Assembly (NCBI GenBank): GCA_026990885.1
Contig: JALXCO010000230.1
Coordinates: forward strand, 1-12,836
DNA: 12,836 bases
Reading direction: 5' to 3'
Source of the DNA: Desulfurococcales archaeon
GTDB lineage: Archaea; Thermoproteota; Thermoprotei_A; Sulfolobales; AG1
Under the pieces are notes generated by a model. The model was not told where the DNA came from. It searched no databases and saw only the letters and a program-made list of their open reading frames with translations. Below are positions 1 to 8,390 of this stretch, piece after piece (position 1 is the first letter of the stretch; every line of letters starts with the position of its first letter). The position numbers were made by a program, and so were the translations under genes.

Positions 1-888
1 ATTAAGCTCGCTCCCGGCGATCCTGCAGTGATCCTTGCTGGCGAGGCCGCGACCCCTGAGTATGTGGAGAATATAAGGAGGATCTATGCTCTAGATAAGC
101 CCATACATATACAGTATATAACATATATGCAGAAGCTGCTCACAGGGGATTGGGGGTACTCGATCTCGTTTAAGAGACCGGTTCTAGAGGTTGTTTTGGA
201 GAGGGTTCCGCCAACACTTATCTTGGCTGGATCTGGTGTGGCTATAGGTATTGTTGGTGGAGTGTTTCTGGGTATTGTGTCCGCGGTGTATAGGGGGCGG
301 GCTGTGGATAGGCTGATTACTGTTGTTGCCTTCGTTCTCTACTCTACCCCTGTGTTTGTTTTGGCCCAGATCTTTATCTACGCCTTCGCTGTATCAAATA
401 GGCTGTTTCCTATTGGGGGATACACGAGTATAGGGATCGATCCTTCCGACCCGATCCTGTATATCCGGGACCTCCTATGGCATTTAGCGTTGCCCGCGCT
501 ATCTCTCGGCTTGATCCTGATGGCGTACTACGTTAAGCTGACAAGATCATCGTTTATAGAGGTGCTGGCATCAAACTATATAACCGCTTCTAAAGCGTGG
601 GGGCTGAGAGGGAGAACAATCATATTTAGGCATGCATTCAGAAACGCTATTCTCCCCGTGGTTACCCTGGCTGGGATACAGATAGGCCTCCTCATTGGTG
701 GGGTGGTTATAACCGAAACCATATTCTCCTGGCCAGGCATAGGGATGCTCACTATAGAGGCTATACAGTCCAGGGACTACCCACTGCTGCTTGGGGTATT
801 CACGCTGACCGCTCTATCGATGGTTATAGCTAACCTGGTTATTGACTTGACCTACACCAAGATCGATCCCAGAATCAGGCTGAGGTGA
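1..888 (+). CDS. dppB: Peptide-type ABC transporter permease DppB (5' end cut by window)
   Basis: One of the two membrane subunits of a Dpp/Opp-type importer for peptides or other small solutes. The frame is open from base 1, and the characteristic motif LAPGDPA is encoded before the first in-frame GTG at 28, so the true start lies outside the window; by comparison with the family about 30 residues carrying the first membrane helix are missing. The visible 295 residues contain the family landmarks in order: the PGDPA loop, a hydrophobic segment near the text LILAGSGVAIGIVGGVF, further membrane helices, and the EAA loop contacting the ATPase (ASKAWGLRGRT followed by FRHAFRNAILP). The C-terminus DPRIRLR is typical. 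It overlaps dppC by 4 nt (GTGA), so the two are probably translationally coupled. The family call is very secure; the transported substrate cannot be read from the permease. Confidence 0.95.
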   Translation: MKLAPGDPAVILAGEAATPEYVENIRRIYALDKPIHIQYITYMQKLLTGDWGYSISFKRPVLEVVLERVPPTLILAGSGVAIGIVGGVFLGIVSAVYRGRAVDRLITVVAFVLYSTPVFVLAQIFIYAFAVSNRLFPIGGYTSIGIDPSDPILYIRDLLWHLALPALSLGLILMAYYVKLTRSSFIEVLASNYITASKAWGLRGRTIIFRHAFRNAILPVVTLAGIQIGLLIGGVVITETIFSWPGIGMLTIEAIQSRDYPLLLGVFTLTALSMVIANLVIDLTYTKIDPRIRLR

Positions 889-1727
889 AGCAGATGCCCC
901 CTAAAGGACCCCTGGCTAAATATATACCGGACAGGAGGCTTGCGGCTGTTGTTGCAGCTGTACTATTCCTAGCCATTATTGCGGCTCTAGCCAGCTACAT
1001 ATCGGATAAGGACCCCATAAGAACAGGCTACGCTAGGGGGCTCACGCCTCCCAGCCCATCGTTTCCTTTCGGAACAGATCAGCTTGGGAGAGATATATTT
1101 ACTTGGGTTCTACACGGGCTCAGGGTATCGCTCATTGTTGGGGTATCTTCAGCTCTGATAGCTATGTCTATAGCCCTGGTTCTCGGGATGCTTTCGGGCT
1201 ACTTCGGGGGCTGGATAGATAACCTGGTTATGAGGGTTGCCGACGTGTTTCTGTCGATACCCAGGTTTATACTTATCCTGTTTGCGGTAATACTGTTTTC
1301 CCCAACGCTACTCAATATAGTTTTGGTTATCGGGCTTTTCTCGTGGCCTGAGCCTGCCAGGATCGTTAGGTCTGAGGTTCTTTCAGCTAAATCCCGCGAG
1401 TATGTTCTGGCAGCAAGATCTATGGGTGCGTCAGATCTAGACATCATGTTCAGCGAGATAGCCCCCAACATAGCTCCAACAGCCCTGGCTGTTGGCGCGT
1501 TGCTTGTGTCGGACTCGATACTTATTGAGGCTGCGTTGAGTTTTCTGGGTCTTGGAGACCCGGATCTCCCTAGCCTCGGCAGGATGCTCTCTATAGCTAG
1601 GCAGGCAATATTTGCTGGGGGATGGTGGGCCCTTCTGTTTCCAAGCATATTTATCATTGTGCTCATCGTACTGTTCAATCTGCTATCGGACCTCATAAAC
1701 GAGGTGTATAACCCGAGACTCAGGTGA
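885..1727 (+). CDS. dppC: Peptide-type ABC transporter permease DppC
   Basis: Second membrane subunit of the Dpp/Opp-type importer, 280 residues, normal for the family. An N-terminal membrane helix lies at about residues 19-38 (OppC_N region). It is followed by the family motif FGTDQLGRDIF near residue 62, then the remaining membrane helices. The EAA loop (SREYVLAARSMGASDLDIMF, then APNIAPT) docks onto the ATPase pair. The C-terminal NEVYNPRLR is typical of DppC. The GTG start at 885 overlaps the TGA of dppB; an ATG three codons further in (894) is a possible alternative, but the GTGA overlap favours 885. It forms a heterodimer with DppB. The family is certain; the substrate is not. Confidence 0.96.
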   Translation: MKQMPPKGPLAKYIPDRRLAAVVAAVLFLAIIAALASYISDKDPIRTGYARGLTPPSPSFPFGTDQLGRDIFTWVLHGLRVSLIVGVSSALIAMSIALVLGMLSGYFGGWIDNLVMRVADVFLSIPRFILILFAVILFSPTLLNIVLVIGLFSWPEPARIVRSEVLSAKSREYVLAARSMGASDLDIMFSEIAPNIAPTALAVGALLVSDSILIEAALSFLGLGDPDLPSLGRMLSIARQAIFAGGWWALLFPSIFIIVLIVLFNLLSDLINEVYNPRLR

Positions 1728-1731
1728 TCAC

Positions 1732-2730
1732 ATGCCAGCAAGCATTAAGGTTCTAGAGGTAAGGGGCCTGTCTGTGGAGTACTCAGTTGATGGAGTCTGG
1801 ATCCGTGCTGTCGATGGTGTCGATCTCGAGATCTCTAGGGGCGAGTGCGTCGCTCTGGTTGGGGAGTCTGGGAGTGGCAAGTCTACTGTTGCCCAAGCGA
1901 TTATTGGTGTCTTACCACCCAACGCCAGGGTTTCTTCTGGAGAGATCATCTATATGGGTAGGGACCTCCTAAAGCTTGGGAGGGAGGAGCTTAGGAGGGT
2001 TAGGGGTAGAGAGATCTCTATAGTTTTTCAGGATCCCCTATCGTATCTTAACCCCCTTAGAACTGTTAGGGATCTATTTATGGATGTTGCTCGGGACCAC
2101 GGTGTTGATTTGGGTGAGGATGATCTTGTAGATCTGCTTAGGAGGGTTAGGGTAACCGATCCGCATAGGGTTCTTAGATCCTACCCGTTCCAGCTGAGTG
2201 GTGGAATGGCGCAGAGGGTAGCTATAGCCATTGCGCTAGCCCTGAAGCCCAAGCTTCTTATAGCTGATGAACCGACCACGGCTTTGGATCTGACTATTCA
2301 GGCACAGATCATTAGGCTTCTCCTACTCATTAAGGAGGAGATGGATCTATCTATACTCCTCATAACCCACGACCTCGGCATGGTTGCGCCTATAGCGGAT
2401 AGGGTGTATGTGATGTATTCGGGGAGGATTGTTGAGGTTGGATCGACAGGCAATATTTTGGCCTCTCCGCGTCATCCATACACAATTGATCTTATAAGAT
2501 CTGCGAGAGGACTCTATCTCTCTAGAGAGGCTGTATCGGAGCTAGATCGCGTCGTGAGATCTAGATCATCCAGCCGATCTAGCCATGGGTATAGCGGGAA
2601 ACCACCTAGAGAGGGATGCAGGTATATAGCTAGATGCCCATATGCATTCGATAAATGCTCTATTGAGCCCAACCTGATCCCTGTTGATGGAGATGATAGA
2701 TCTCTAGCCAGGTGCTGGCTCTATGAGTGA
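1732..2730 (+). CDS. dppD: Peptide-type ABC transporter ATPase DppD
   Basis: Cytoplasmic ATPase that powers the DppBC channel together with DppF; 332 residues. Visible motifs: Walker A GESGSGKST (44-52), Q-loop glutamine in VFQDP (Q100), signature LSGGMAQR (155-162), Walker B LLIADEP (175-181) and switch histidine in THD (H213). The C-terminal Oligo_HPY domain (from about 235) keeps the ASPRHPYT motif and four cysteines (C296, C302, C309, C328), the pattern that in some family members is reported to hold an iron-sulfur cluster. Before that, at about 277-288, is a Ser/Arg-rich stretch (RSRSSSRSSHG) not needed for the fold. The ATG at 1732 is preceded by GGTGATC at 1723-1729, a good archaeal Shine-Dalgarno formed by the end of dppC. 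The stop overlaps dppF by 8 nt. Confidence 0.96.
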   Translation: MPASIKVLEVRGLSVEYSVDGVWIRAVDGVDLEISRGECVALVGESGSGKSTVAQAIIGVLPPNARVSSGEIIYMGRDLLKLGREELRRVRGREISIVFQDPLSYLNPLRTVRDLFMDVARDHGVDLGEDDLVDLLRRVRVTDPHRVLRSYPFQLSGGMAQRVAIAIALALKPKLLIADEPTTALDLTIQAQIIRLLLLIKEEMDLSILLITHDLGMVAPIADRVYVMYSGRIVEVGSTGNILASPRHPYTIDLIRSARGLYLSREAVSELDRVVRSRSSSRSSHGYSGKPPREGCRYIARCPYAFDKCSIEPNLIPVDGDDRSLARCWLYE

Positions 2731-3754
2731 TCCTGTTGTTAAGGGGAGGAATATAAGGAAGGTATATAGGGTTAAGAGATCTCTGCTGAGCCACTACCTA
2801 GTTAAGGCTGTTGATGGCGTAGACATAGAGGTTTACGGCGGGGAAACCCACTGTATAGTTGGGGAGTCGGGTAGCGGGAAATCAACCCTGGGCAGGATTG
2901 TGGCGCTACTAGAGCCCTGGGACAGCGGCTATCTGGAGCTATTCGGTGTAGAGATTGATAGGGGGCTCAGGAACATAGATAGGGGGGTTAGGAGGGATAT
3001 CCAGATAGTTTTCCAGGATCCATACTCATCTCTGAATCCAAGGAAGAGGGTTGCGAAGATTCTCGAAAAGCCCTTCAGGATCCATGGGATCCCCTACACC
3101 AGGAGGGATATAGAGAATCTCTTAAGGGATGTCGGGTTAGAGCCACCGTCCCAGTTCCTTGATAGGTACCCACACCAGCTGAGCGGTGGGCAGAGGCAGA
3201 GGGTTGCTATAGCTAGGGCTCTAGCCCTTAGGCCGAGGATCGTTGTTTTAGACGAGCCTACATCGGCTCTCGATGTATCTACCAAGGCGCAGATAATAGA
3301 CCTCCTGATCGAGCTGAAGAAAAGCTACAGCCTAACATATATAGTTATAAGCCACGAGCTCCCAGTGCTGAGGAAGATCTGCAGCTACATATCCGTCATG
3401 TACTTCGGCAAGATCCTTGAGAGAGGTCCCGCGTCGAAGGTTTTTGAGAACCCCCACCACCCATACACGATCGGGCTGATGGAATCCCTCTTACTTCCCG
3501 AGCCCGATGTAGCCAGGTCTAGAAGGCTCTTCAGTATTCCCGGAGAGCCGCCCTCACAAACAGAGGTTCTGGAGGGGTGCAGGTTCCAGAATAGATGCCC
3601 GCTGAGGGAAGAGATCTGTTTGGCCGGCGATATAGATCTTGAGGAGGTCGGTGAAAAACATATGGTTGCGTGCCCCATATTTAGAAGATACGTGAGTGAT
3701 GCGGGCTATCTAGAGGCTAGAAAAAAGCTTGTATCTGCTTGGGGAAACATCTAA
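2723..3754 (+). CDS. dppF: Peptide-type ABC transporter ATPase DppF
   Basis: Second ATPase of the importer, 343 residues, last gene of the visible dppBCDF run. Motifs: Walker A GESGSGKST (47-55), Q-loop VFQDPYSSLNP (Q98), signature LSGGQRQR (153-160), Walker B IVVLDEP (173-179) and switch histidine in SHE (H211). The Oligo_HPY tail contains NPHHPYT, then IPGEPPS and cysteines C286, C292, C299 and C317, the same four-cysteine layout as DppD. ATG at 2723 lies inside the dppD end, giving an 8-nt overlap and a shared transcript. The stop TAA falls in a 13-bp palindrome, 7 nt from the stop of the convergent binding-protein gene. The family is certain. Confidence 0.96.
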   Translation: MSDPVVKGRNIRKVYRVKRSLLSHYLVKAVDGVDIEVYGGETHCIVGESGSGKSTLGRIVALLEPWDSGYLELFGVEIDRGLRNIDRGVRRDIQIVFQDPYSSLNPRKRVAKILEKPFRIHGIPYTRRDIENLLRDVGLEPPSQFLDRYPHQLSGGQRQRVAIARALALRPRIVVLDEPTSALDVSTKAQIIDLLIELKKSYSLTYIVISHELPVLRKICSYISVMYFGKILERGPASKVFENPHHPYTIGLMESLLLPEPDVARSRRLFSIPGEPPSQTEVLEGCRFQNRCPLREEICLAGDIDLEEVGEKHMVACPIFRRYVSDAGYLEARKKLVSAWGNI

Positions 3755-3760
3755 TAGATG
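3748..3760. terminator. Palindrome between convergent stop codons, possible bidirectional terminator
   Basis: CATCTA-A-TAGATG is a perfect inverted repeat with a single central base. It contains the TAA of dppF and lies just beside the TAA (3762-3764, minus) of the binding-protein gene. Reading leftward on the minus strand, a run of six T follows at 3721-3726, inside the 3' end of dppF. Archaeal termination relies mainly on U tracts, so the T run may matter more than the small palindrome. The repeat is seen directly; the function is inferred and weak. Confidence 0.3.
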
Positions 3761-3761
3761 C

Positions 3762-5528
3762 TTATCTCCTCCTACCCCTCATAACAAGCGCTAATCCAGC
3801 AACAACAGCTACGATCAATACAGCCACAGCAATAACCATCGGGCTAAATGGCATCATAGTCTCCGCAGCCTCCTCCATAACCTCCGTTTTGGTTTCCTCC
3901 TTAACCTCCTCCTTAACGGGTGTCTCCGTCTCCACGGGTTGAGGTTGCGTCTCTGGAGCCTCGATATACATGTTTTCTAGGGGGTCCCAGAACACGTATT
4001 TTCCAACTGGTATGTCTGGCCCCTTAAGCCTCTTGCTCTTGACATTGAGCCATACTACGTCGTATAGAGTTATCGCCGGTAGCTCGCTGGTTAGTATTCT
4101 ATCGATCTCTACCAGGATCTCTTTCTGTTTATCTGGATCAGGCTCCCTCAGCCACTGATCGAACAGCCTATCAACCTCAGGGTTGGAGTACTGCATGACG
4201 TTTGTGAACGGCCCCTTACCTATCCACGCGCTGTGGAATAGCTGGTAGCTCCAGAACGGCATGATCCAGTACTTAACCAGCGTGAAGTCATACTGGAACT
4301 TGGACTGGAGATCTAGGTATGTGCCGAAATCAACCCTCTTGATCTTGACCTCGATACCTACCCTAGACAGGTAATCCCTAACCATATCGGACACAAGCTC
4401 CTCCTCAGGCTCACCGGTTCTTGTTAGTAGCTCTATCGTGAACCTCTTCCCATCGCTACCCCTGGGGTAGCCGGCTTTATCCAGAAGCTCCTCGGCCTTC
4501 TCGGGGTTGTACTCGTATCTAACCGCCCCGGTGATTGGGGCTATATCCTCCGTCCAGAAGCTGTATGTTGGTTTCGAGAGGCCGTTTGTTGCCCTCCTAG
4601 CTATCTCCTCCTTGTCGAGGGCGTAGGCTATAGCCCTCCTAACATCTGGATTGGAGAGTATCGGGTGCTTGGTGTTGAACCATAGGGACATCTTGTATGG
4701 TGGCCTGTTGGATACTATAACGTCCAGGTTTGGGTTGTTGGCCAGGCTGTCGTACGCCTCGTAGGGGACCCCTCGAAACACGTAGTCTATCTCTCCAGCC
4801 TGTAGAGCTGCGACTATAGCCGCTGGATCGGTGATGAATCTGATCACAATCCTATCCAGCCTGGGCTTCCCGGCCTTCCAGTAGTTCTCGTTTCTCTCGA
4901 GAATAATGTAGTTTCCTTTAGACCACTCCACAAACTTGAAGGGGCCTGTGCCGATGGGCTTAACCCTGAACTCGGACTTCTCGAACTCCTGGCCCTCCAG
5001 AATATGCTTCGGAACTATAGCGGTGTCCATTGAGGCGAACAGCACTATCTGCACTCCAGGAAGGAACCTCTCAGGCTTTATCTTTACCGCCGACTCGTTC
5101 AGGATCTCCACCTTAACGTTCTTGAAGTATAGAGCGCCAAATATATCGTATTTGCTTATCACCTCCTCAAACGAGAACTTCACATCTTCAGGGGTTAATG
5201 GCTTGCCATCATGGAACTTTACTCCCTTTCTCAGCTTGAATACGTATGCCCCCTCATCTGGGAGGATCTCCCAGCTCTCAGCCAGGCTTGGCCTAACCCT
5301 CAGGTACTGGTCGAACTCAAGTAGCGAGTTAAAGATCTGTGCGGCGACAAACCCAGAGTGCCACGCACCGGTGAATGGGTCTAGAACCCTCGGCTCAGCG
5401 GCTAAAGCAACAACGATCTGCTTCTCCTCCTGGGCATACAGCTTCTGTGTATTCATCAATACTGGTGTTAGGATCGATAGGGCTATAGCTATAGTTAGTG
5501 TTGAGGCGATCAGTCTTGATCTAGCCAT
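3762..5528 (-). CDS. Peptide-type ABC transporter solute-binding protein (SBP_bac_5 family), membrane-anchored
   Basis: Extracytoplasmic receptor that captures the solute for a Dpp/Opp-type importer, almost certainly the adjacent DppBCDF; 588 residues. The N-terminus MARSRLIASTLTIAIALSIL is a signal sequence, with likely cleavage after LYA (near residue 32). The family-5 signature follows: SLAESWEILPDEGAYVFKLR and GVKFHDGKPLTPEDVKFSF. The C-terminus has a Glu/Thr/Pro-rich linker (about 527-563), one hydrophobic helix (about 564-583) and a basic end MRGRRR, so the receptor is tethered outside the cell. I chose ATG 5528 because AGGGTGG (5534-5540) sits 5 nt upstream and the TATA box puts transcription start near 5548. 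A longer in-frame TTG at 5555 would lie upstream of that. The gene is monocistronic and convergent with dppF. The ligand could be a peptide or a sugar; the sequence does not decide. Confidence 0.93.
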   Translation of the reverse strand: MARSRLIASTLTIAIALSILTPVLMNTQKLYAQEEKQIVVALAAEPRVLDPFTGAWHSGFVAAQIFNSLLEFDQYLRVRPSLAESWEILPDEGAYVFKLRKGVKFHDGKPLTPEDVKFSFEEVISKYDIFGALYFKNVKVEILNESAVKIKPERFLPGVQIVLFASMDTAIVPKHILEGQEFEKSEFRVKPIGTGPFKFVEWSKGNYIILERNENYWKAGKPRLDRIVIRFITDPAAIVAALQAGEIDYVFRGVPYEAYDSLANNPNLDVIVSNRPPYKMSLWFNTKHPILSNPDVRRAIAYALDKEEIARRATNGLSKPTYSFWTEDIAPITGAVRYEYNPEKAEELLDKAGYPRGSDGKRFTIELLTRTGEPEEELVSDMVRDYLSRVGIEVKIKRVDFGTYLDLQSKFQYDFTLVKYWIMPFWSYQLFHSAWIGKGPFTNVMQYSNPEVDRLFDQWLREPDPDKQKEILVEIDRILTSELPAITLYDVVWLNVKSKRLKGPDIPVGKYVFWDPLENMYIEAPETQPQPVETETPVKEEVKEETKTEVMEEAAETMMPFSPMVIAVAVLIVAVVAGLALVMRGRRR

Positions 5529-5533
5529 ACATG

Positions 5534-5540
5534 CCACCCT
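5534..5540 (-). promoter_or_regulatory. Ribosome binding site fixing the start of the binding protein
   Basis: AGGGTGG on the minus strand, 5 nt before ATG 5528. It decides between this ATG and the upstream TTG at 5555, which has no such sequence. Confidence 0.65.
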
Positions 5541-5570
5541 ATAGATTAATAACAATATGATCTAAACACA

Positions 5571-5592
5571 TATATAAATTTTACATTTTACA
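5571..5592 (-). promoter_or_regulatory. TATA promoter of the peptide-type binding-protein gene
   Basis: On the minus strand the sequence TTTATATA (5571-5578) is an excellent archaeal TATA box. The bases just upstream are A-rich, suiting a BRE, and consist of two tandem copies of TGTAAAA (5579-5585 and 5586-5592). Transcription would start near 5548, leaving a leader of about 20 nt with a Shine-Dalgarno sequence. The tandem copies may simply be the BRE or could be a regulator site; this cannot be told from one promoter. Confidence 0.6.
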
Positions 5593-5652
5593 CTTTAAAT
5601 AACGCGGAAACGAAACAGGGGCTAGATACTAGATACTTTAGAAATGTCTAAG

Positions 5653-6702
5653 CTATGCTGGGGTGGCTATGCACTCCTCTATATCGAGCTTGATTCTCTC
5701 GGTGGTGAGGGGGGTTCGGGACCTCGCCTTGATCGGTTTGCCGGCGCCAATATCTATAATGTGCTCGTAGCTCGAGCCTAGATATATTGATGACTTAACA
5801 ACCCCGCTGATGCCTCCGGAGCCTATCTTAACCTTCTCTGGGCTGAATATAATGTATGCTCTTGAACCCTGGGTGGTCTTGTCTGGGCTGCTGGATCTGC
5901 ATATAGCTGAGCCATCACCGATCTCGACAGCAACCCTGTTGCCGTCTACACCGGTTATCTTCCCCTCAACCACGTTGAACCTGAATAGCTGGGCTACATC
6001 TGGGTTATCCATGTTCTCATAGATCTCTCTTGGGGACCCCACCTTCTTGATCTCGCCATCGATTATTACGGCGAGCCTATCGCTTATAGCCAGGGCCTCG
6101 CTCAGGTCGTGGGTTACGTATAGCGATGTTATCTTTAGCCTCTTCATGAGGTCCCTTAGCCAGATCCTGGCCTCCTCCCTCAGCGCAGCGTCTAGATTAG
6201 AGAGGGGTTCATCTAGAAGGATTATCTTCGGCTCGAGAACGAGGGCTCGAGCTACAGCAACCCTTTGTTGCTGTCCGCCGCTCAGCTGCCAGGGCCACCT
6301 GTCTAGTAGGTCGCTTATCCCGAGGACCTCGCTAACCTCCCTGATCCTGCGGTTTATCTCCCCCTCATCCACCCTCTTTATCTTGAGGCCGAAGGCTATG
6401 TTGTCTCTAACCCTCATGTGGGGCCATAGAGCCCATGTCTGGGGGACGAAGCCCATATCCCTTTTCTCTGGGGGTACATTGATTCCCTTCCTAGAGTCGA
6501 ACACCGGTGTCTCCCCAACAACTATGGCTCCCTGCTCCGGTGTTTCTAGCCCGGCTATGCATCTGAGCAGTGTTGTTTTCCCGCTCCCGCTAGGCCCCAC
6601 TATGGAGAATACCTCGCCGCTCTCGATCGATAGATCCACGCCCCTTAAAGCCTGAACCCCGCCGAATCTCTTGGATAGCCTCTCTATGGTGAGGCTGACC
6701 AT
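5653..6702 (-). CDS. ABC transporter ATPase, FbpC/PotA-like (AfuABC-type importer)
   Basis: Cytoplasmic ATPase that drives the double permease encoded just upstream; 349 residues. Motifs: Walker A GPSGSGKTT (36-44), Q-loop glutamine in FVPQTWALWPH (Q88), signature LSGGQQQR (140-147), Walker B ILLDEP (161-166), D-loop SNLDA and switch histidine in VTHD (H198). The text VPPEKRDMGFVPQ is typical of the FbpC/CysA/PotA/MalK group. Residues from about 240 form a C-terminal TOBE-like regulatory domain (VEGKITGVDGNRVAVEIG and following). ATG 6702 has AGGTGA (6709-6714) 6 nt upstream. It is the last gene of the three-gene operon, 49 nt after the permease. The subfamily includes Fe3+, spermidine/putrescine, thiamine, phosphonate and sugar-phosphate importers, so the ATPase alone does not define the substrate. 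Confidence 0.93.
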   Translation of the reverse strand: MVSLTIERLSKRFGGVQALRGVDLSIESGEVFSIVGPSGSGKTTLLRCIAGLETPEQGAIVVGETPVFDSRKGINVPPEKRDMGFVPQTWALWPHMRVRDNIAFGLKIKRVDEGEINRRIREVSEVLGISDLLDRWPWQLSGGQQQRVAVARALVLEPKIILLDEPLSNLDAALREEARIWLRDLMKRLKITSLYVTHDLSEALAISDRLAVIIDGEIKKVGSPREIYENMDNPDVAQLFRFNVVEGKITGVDGNRVAVEIGDGSAICRSSSPDKTTQGSRAYIIFSPEKVKIGSGGISGVVKSSIYLGSSYEHIIDIGAGKPIKARSRTPLTTERIKLDIEECIATPA

Positions 6703-6751
6703 TTGTGTTCACCTATGCTATATCTTGGCTGGAGGATATATCTGGCTACCT

Positions 6752-8389
6752 CTACCCGATCGCTCCATAGGGCTTCCACCCAAGCTTGAATATTATTACT
6801 GTAGCCGCAAGGGTTATCGCTACTGAGATCGTTGCAAGCCCAGCGATAATGCCCAGCTCCCCCGACCCTATTAGGAGGACGATTGTTGATCCTATAACAG
6901 GGTTCTTGGTGGATAGGAATACCGGCACAGAGTACTCCCTTATACCGTATATGAATATTATTAGCCACGTAACCAGTATAGCCCTCCTGAGGAGGGGTAT
7001 GGTTATCCTGGTGAGCACTGTGCTCTGGGACGCTCCATGCACCCTGGCAACCTCCTCGAGCTCGCTCGATATCTGGATCATGTTTGTCAGGATAACCCTT
7101 ATACCGAATATCGACCAGAGGATAACGTAGGCAACCGCGAGCCCAAGCAGGCTGTATAGGAGTGGTCTTAGGGGTGTGAATAGGTAGAGCCATAGGAAGG
7201 CTAAACCAACCACGAGGCCGGGCATTGCTCTGGGGAGTGTGGATGCCACATCGACTATACCGCTCTCGATCCTGCTTCTGGACTTGAGTATCGTTAGTGC
7301 GTAGCCCAGGTATATTGGTATGGAGATCGATGCAGCGATCACGGCAACAAGCACGGTGTTTACCACAGCTGTTCTGAGGGGGGCTGAGGTGGCTATTGTC
7401 TCGTAGAAGCTCAGGGTTACCTGGTAACCCGATCCGTAGAGGGGGCTCAGGGACCTTGCCACGACAGCGGCTAGAGGCAGGGCTATGAAGAAGACTATAT
7501 AGACTAGCACCCCGGAGAGGAGAGCTAGGGCGACTGGCCTGGAAACCCTTATCTTGGTGAACCCCCTTATCCTTCCAGTAACCGTTACGTATCTCTTGGC
7601 TAGCTTGAGCACGAGGTACCTCTGGATGATCAGCAGGGTTAGCGCCGTGTAGATTATGATGGACGCAACCACAGCTATGTAGGAGTACGGGATCTCTACC
7701 CCGAGGGTTACGAGCTGGTAGATGTATGTGGTCAGGACATTATCCCCTATGGGCGCGGCTAGAACGAGCGGGACCCCGAACTGCTCTAGGCCGAGGACGA
7801 AGAGTATCACGGCTGAAAAGACTATTGAGGGCTTCATCATGGGTATAAGTATGCTGAAGATCGTTCTCAGGGGCCCCGCACCATGTATCCTGGCGACCTC
7901 CTCGAAGGAGGAGTCTATGGATAGGAGGGCTGTGGACAGGATCACGTATGCGTGGGGGACATGGATTATTGCAGAGATCAGCCCCACCGGTACCACGCCA
8001 TATATATCCCCCCAGAGCCTGGGGAGGAAGCCGCTCGGCCCATACATGTAGAGCCATGCGAACCCCCATATTATGGGTGAGATGAACATTGGTATAATTA
8101 TCATTGGCTCGATATATTTAGCTCCGGGGATCTCGACCTTATGGATCACTATGGCGAGAGCCAGGCCCATTGGTATGGAGAGGAGGGTTAGAAGAGCTAT
8201 AACTATAGAGTTGATCAGTGATACCCTGAACTCGGAGTCGCGGATCACGTCTATATAGCTCTGGAGGCTGGGCTTGAACCCGGCGTATAGGGGGTTCTCG
8301 TTCACTGATTGATATATGATTATCCCGAAAACAAGGATCGAGATGAGGGCAAAAAACAGGCTTACTACCTTGAACCCCTTATCTATTAT
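6752..8389 (-). CDS. ABC transporter double permease, FbpB/AfuB-like, probable ATA start
   Basis: Membrane channel of the second importer. It is a fused double permease with two EAA loops: SSFEEVARIHGAGPLRTIF (about 160-180) and SSELEEVARVHGASQSTVL (about 441-460), each followed by a PxxKPSI/PLLRRAI-type segment. One polypeptide therefore does the work of a dimer, as in FbpB. The only normal in-frame start is GTG 8305, giving 517 residues, but that deletes the first membrane helix. The 28 in-frame codons upstream encode KGFKVVSLFFALISILVFGI and IIYQS, an obvious first helix, and end at a TGA at 8396-8398. A strong GGTGAGGAGG (8391-8400) precedes ATA codons at 8389 and 8386. I therefore extend to 8389 (545 residues). 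A CTG at 8359 is a weaker alternative. The gene lies 24 nt after the binding protein. Confidence 0.88.
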   Translation of the reverse strand: MIDKGFKVVSLFFALISILVFGIIIYQSVNENPLYAGFKPSLQSYIDVIRDSEFRVSLINSIVIALLTLLSIPMGLALAIVIHKVEIPGAKYIEPMIIIPMFISPIIWGFAWLYMYGPSGFLPRLWGDIYGVVPVGLISAIIHVPHAYVILSTALLSIDSSFEEVARIHGAGPLRTIFSILIPMMKPSIVFSAVILFVLGLEQFGVPLVLAAPIGDNVLTTYIYQLVTLGVEIPYSYIAVVASIIIYTALTLLIIQRYLVLKLAKRYVTVTGRIRGFTKIRVSRPVALALLSGVLVYIVFFIALPLAAVVARSLSPLYGSGYQVTLSFYETIATSAPLRTAVVNTVLVAVIAASISIPIYLGYALTILKSRSRIESGIVDVASTLPRAMPGLVVGLAFLWLYLFTPLRPLLYSLLGLAVAYVILWSIFGIRVILTNMIQISSELEEVARVHGASQSTVLTRITIPLLRRAILVTWLIIFIYGIREYSVPVFLSTKNPVIGSTIVLLIGSGELGIIAGLATISVAITLAATVIIFKLGWKPYGAIG

Positions 8390-8390
8390 C

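Noticed and set aside
1199..1741. 180-codon minus-strand open frame opposite dppC
   Set aside because: DppC is unmistakable in the plus frame; the antisense frame shows low-complexity Ser/Thr/Ile-rich text without domains.
5621..5637. Short direct repeat TAGATACTAGATAC downstream of the AfuA-type ATPase
   Set aside because: Two 7-bp copies only, with no other copies seen and no relation to a gene end signal.
6684..7193. Long minus-strand open frames overlapping the permease (and similar ones opposite tcuA and prpF)
   Set aside because: They lie within clearly conserved genes in another frame, have no family features and arise from codon bias of the real genes.
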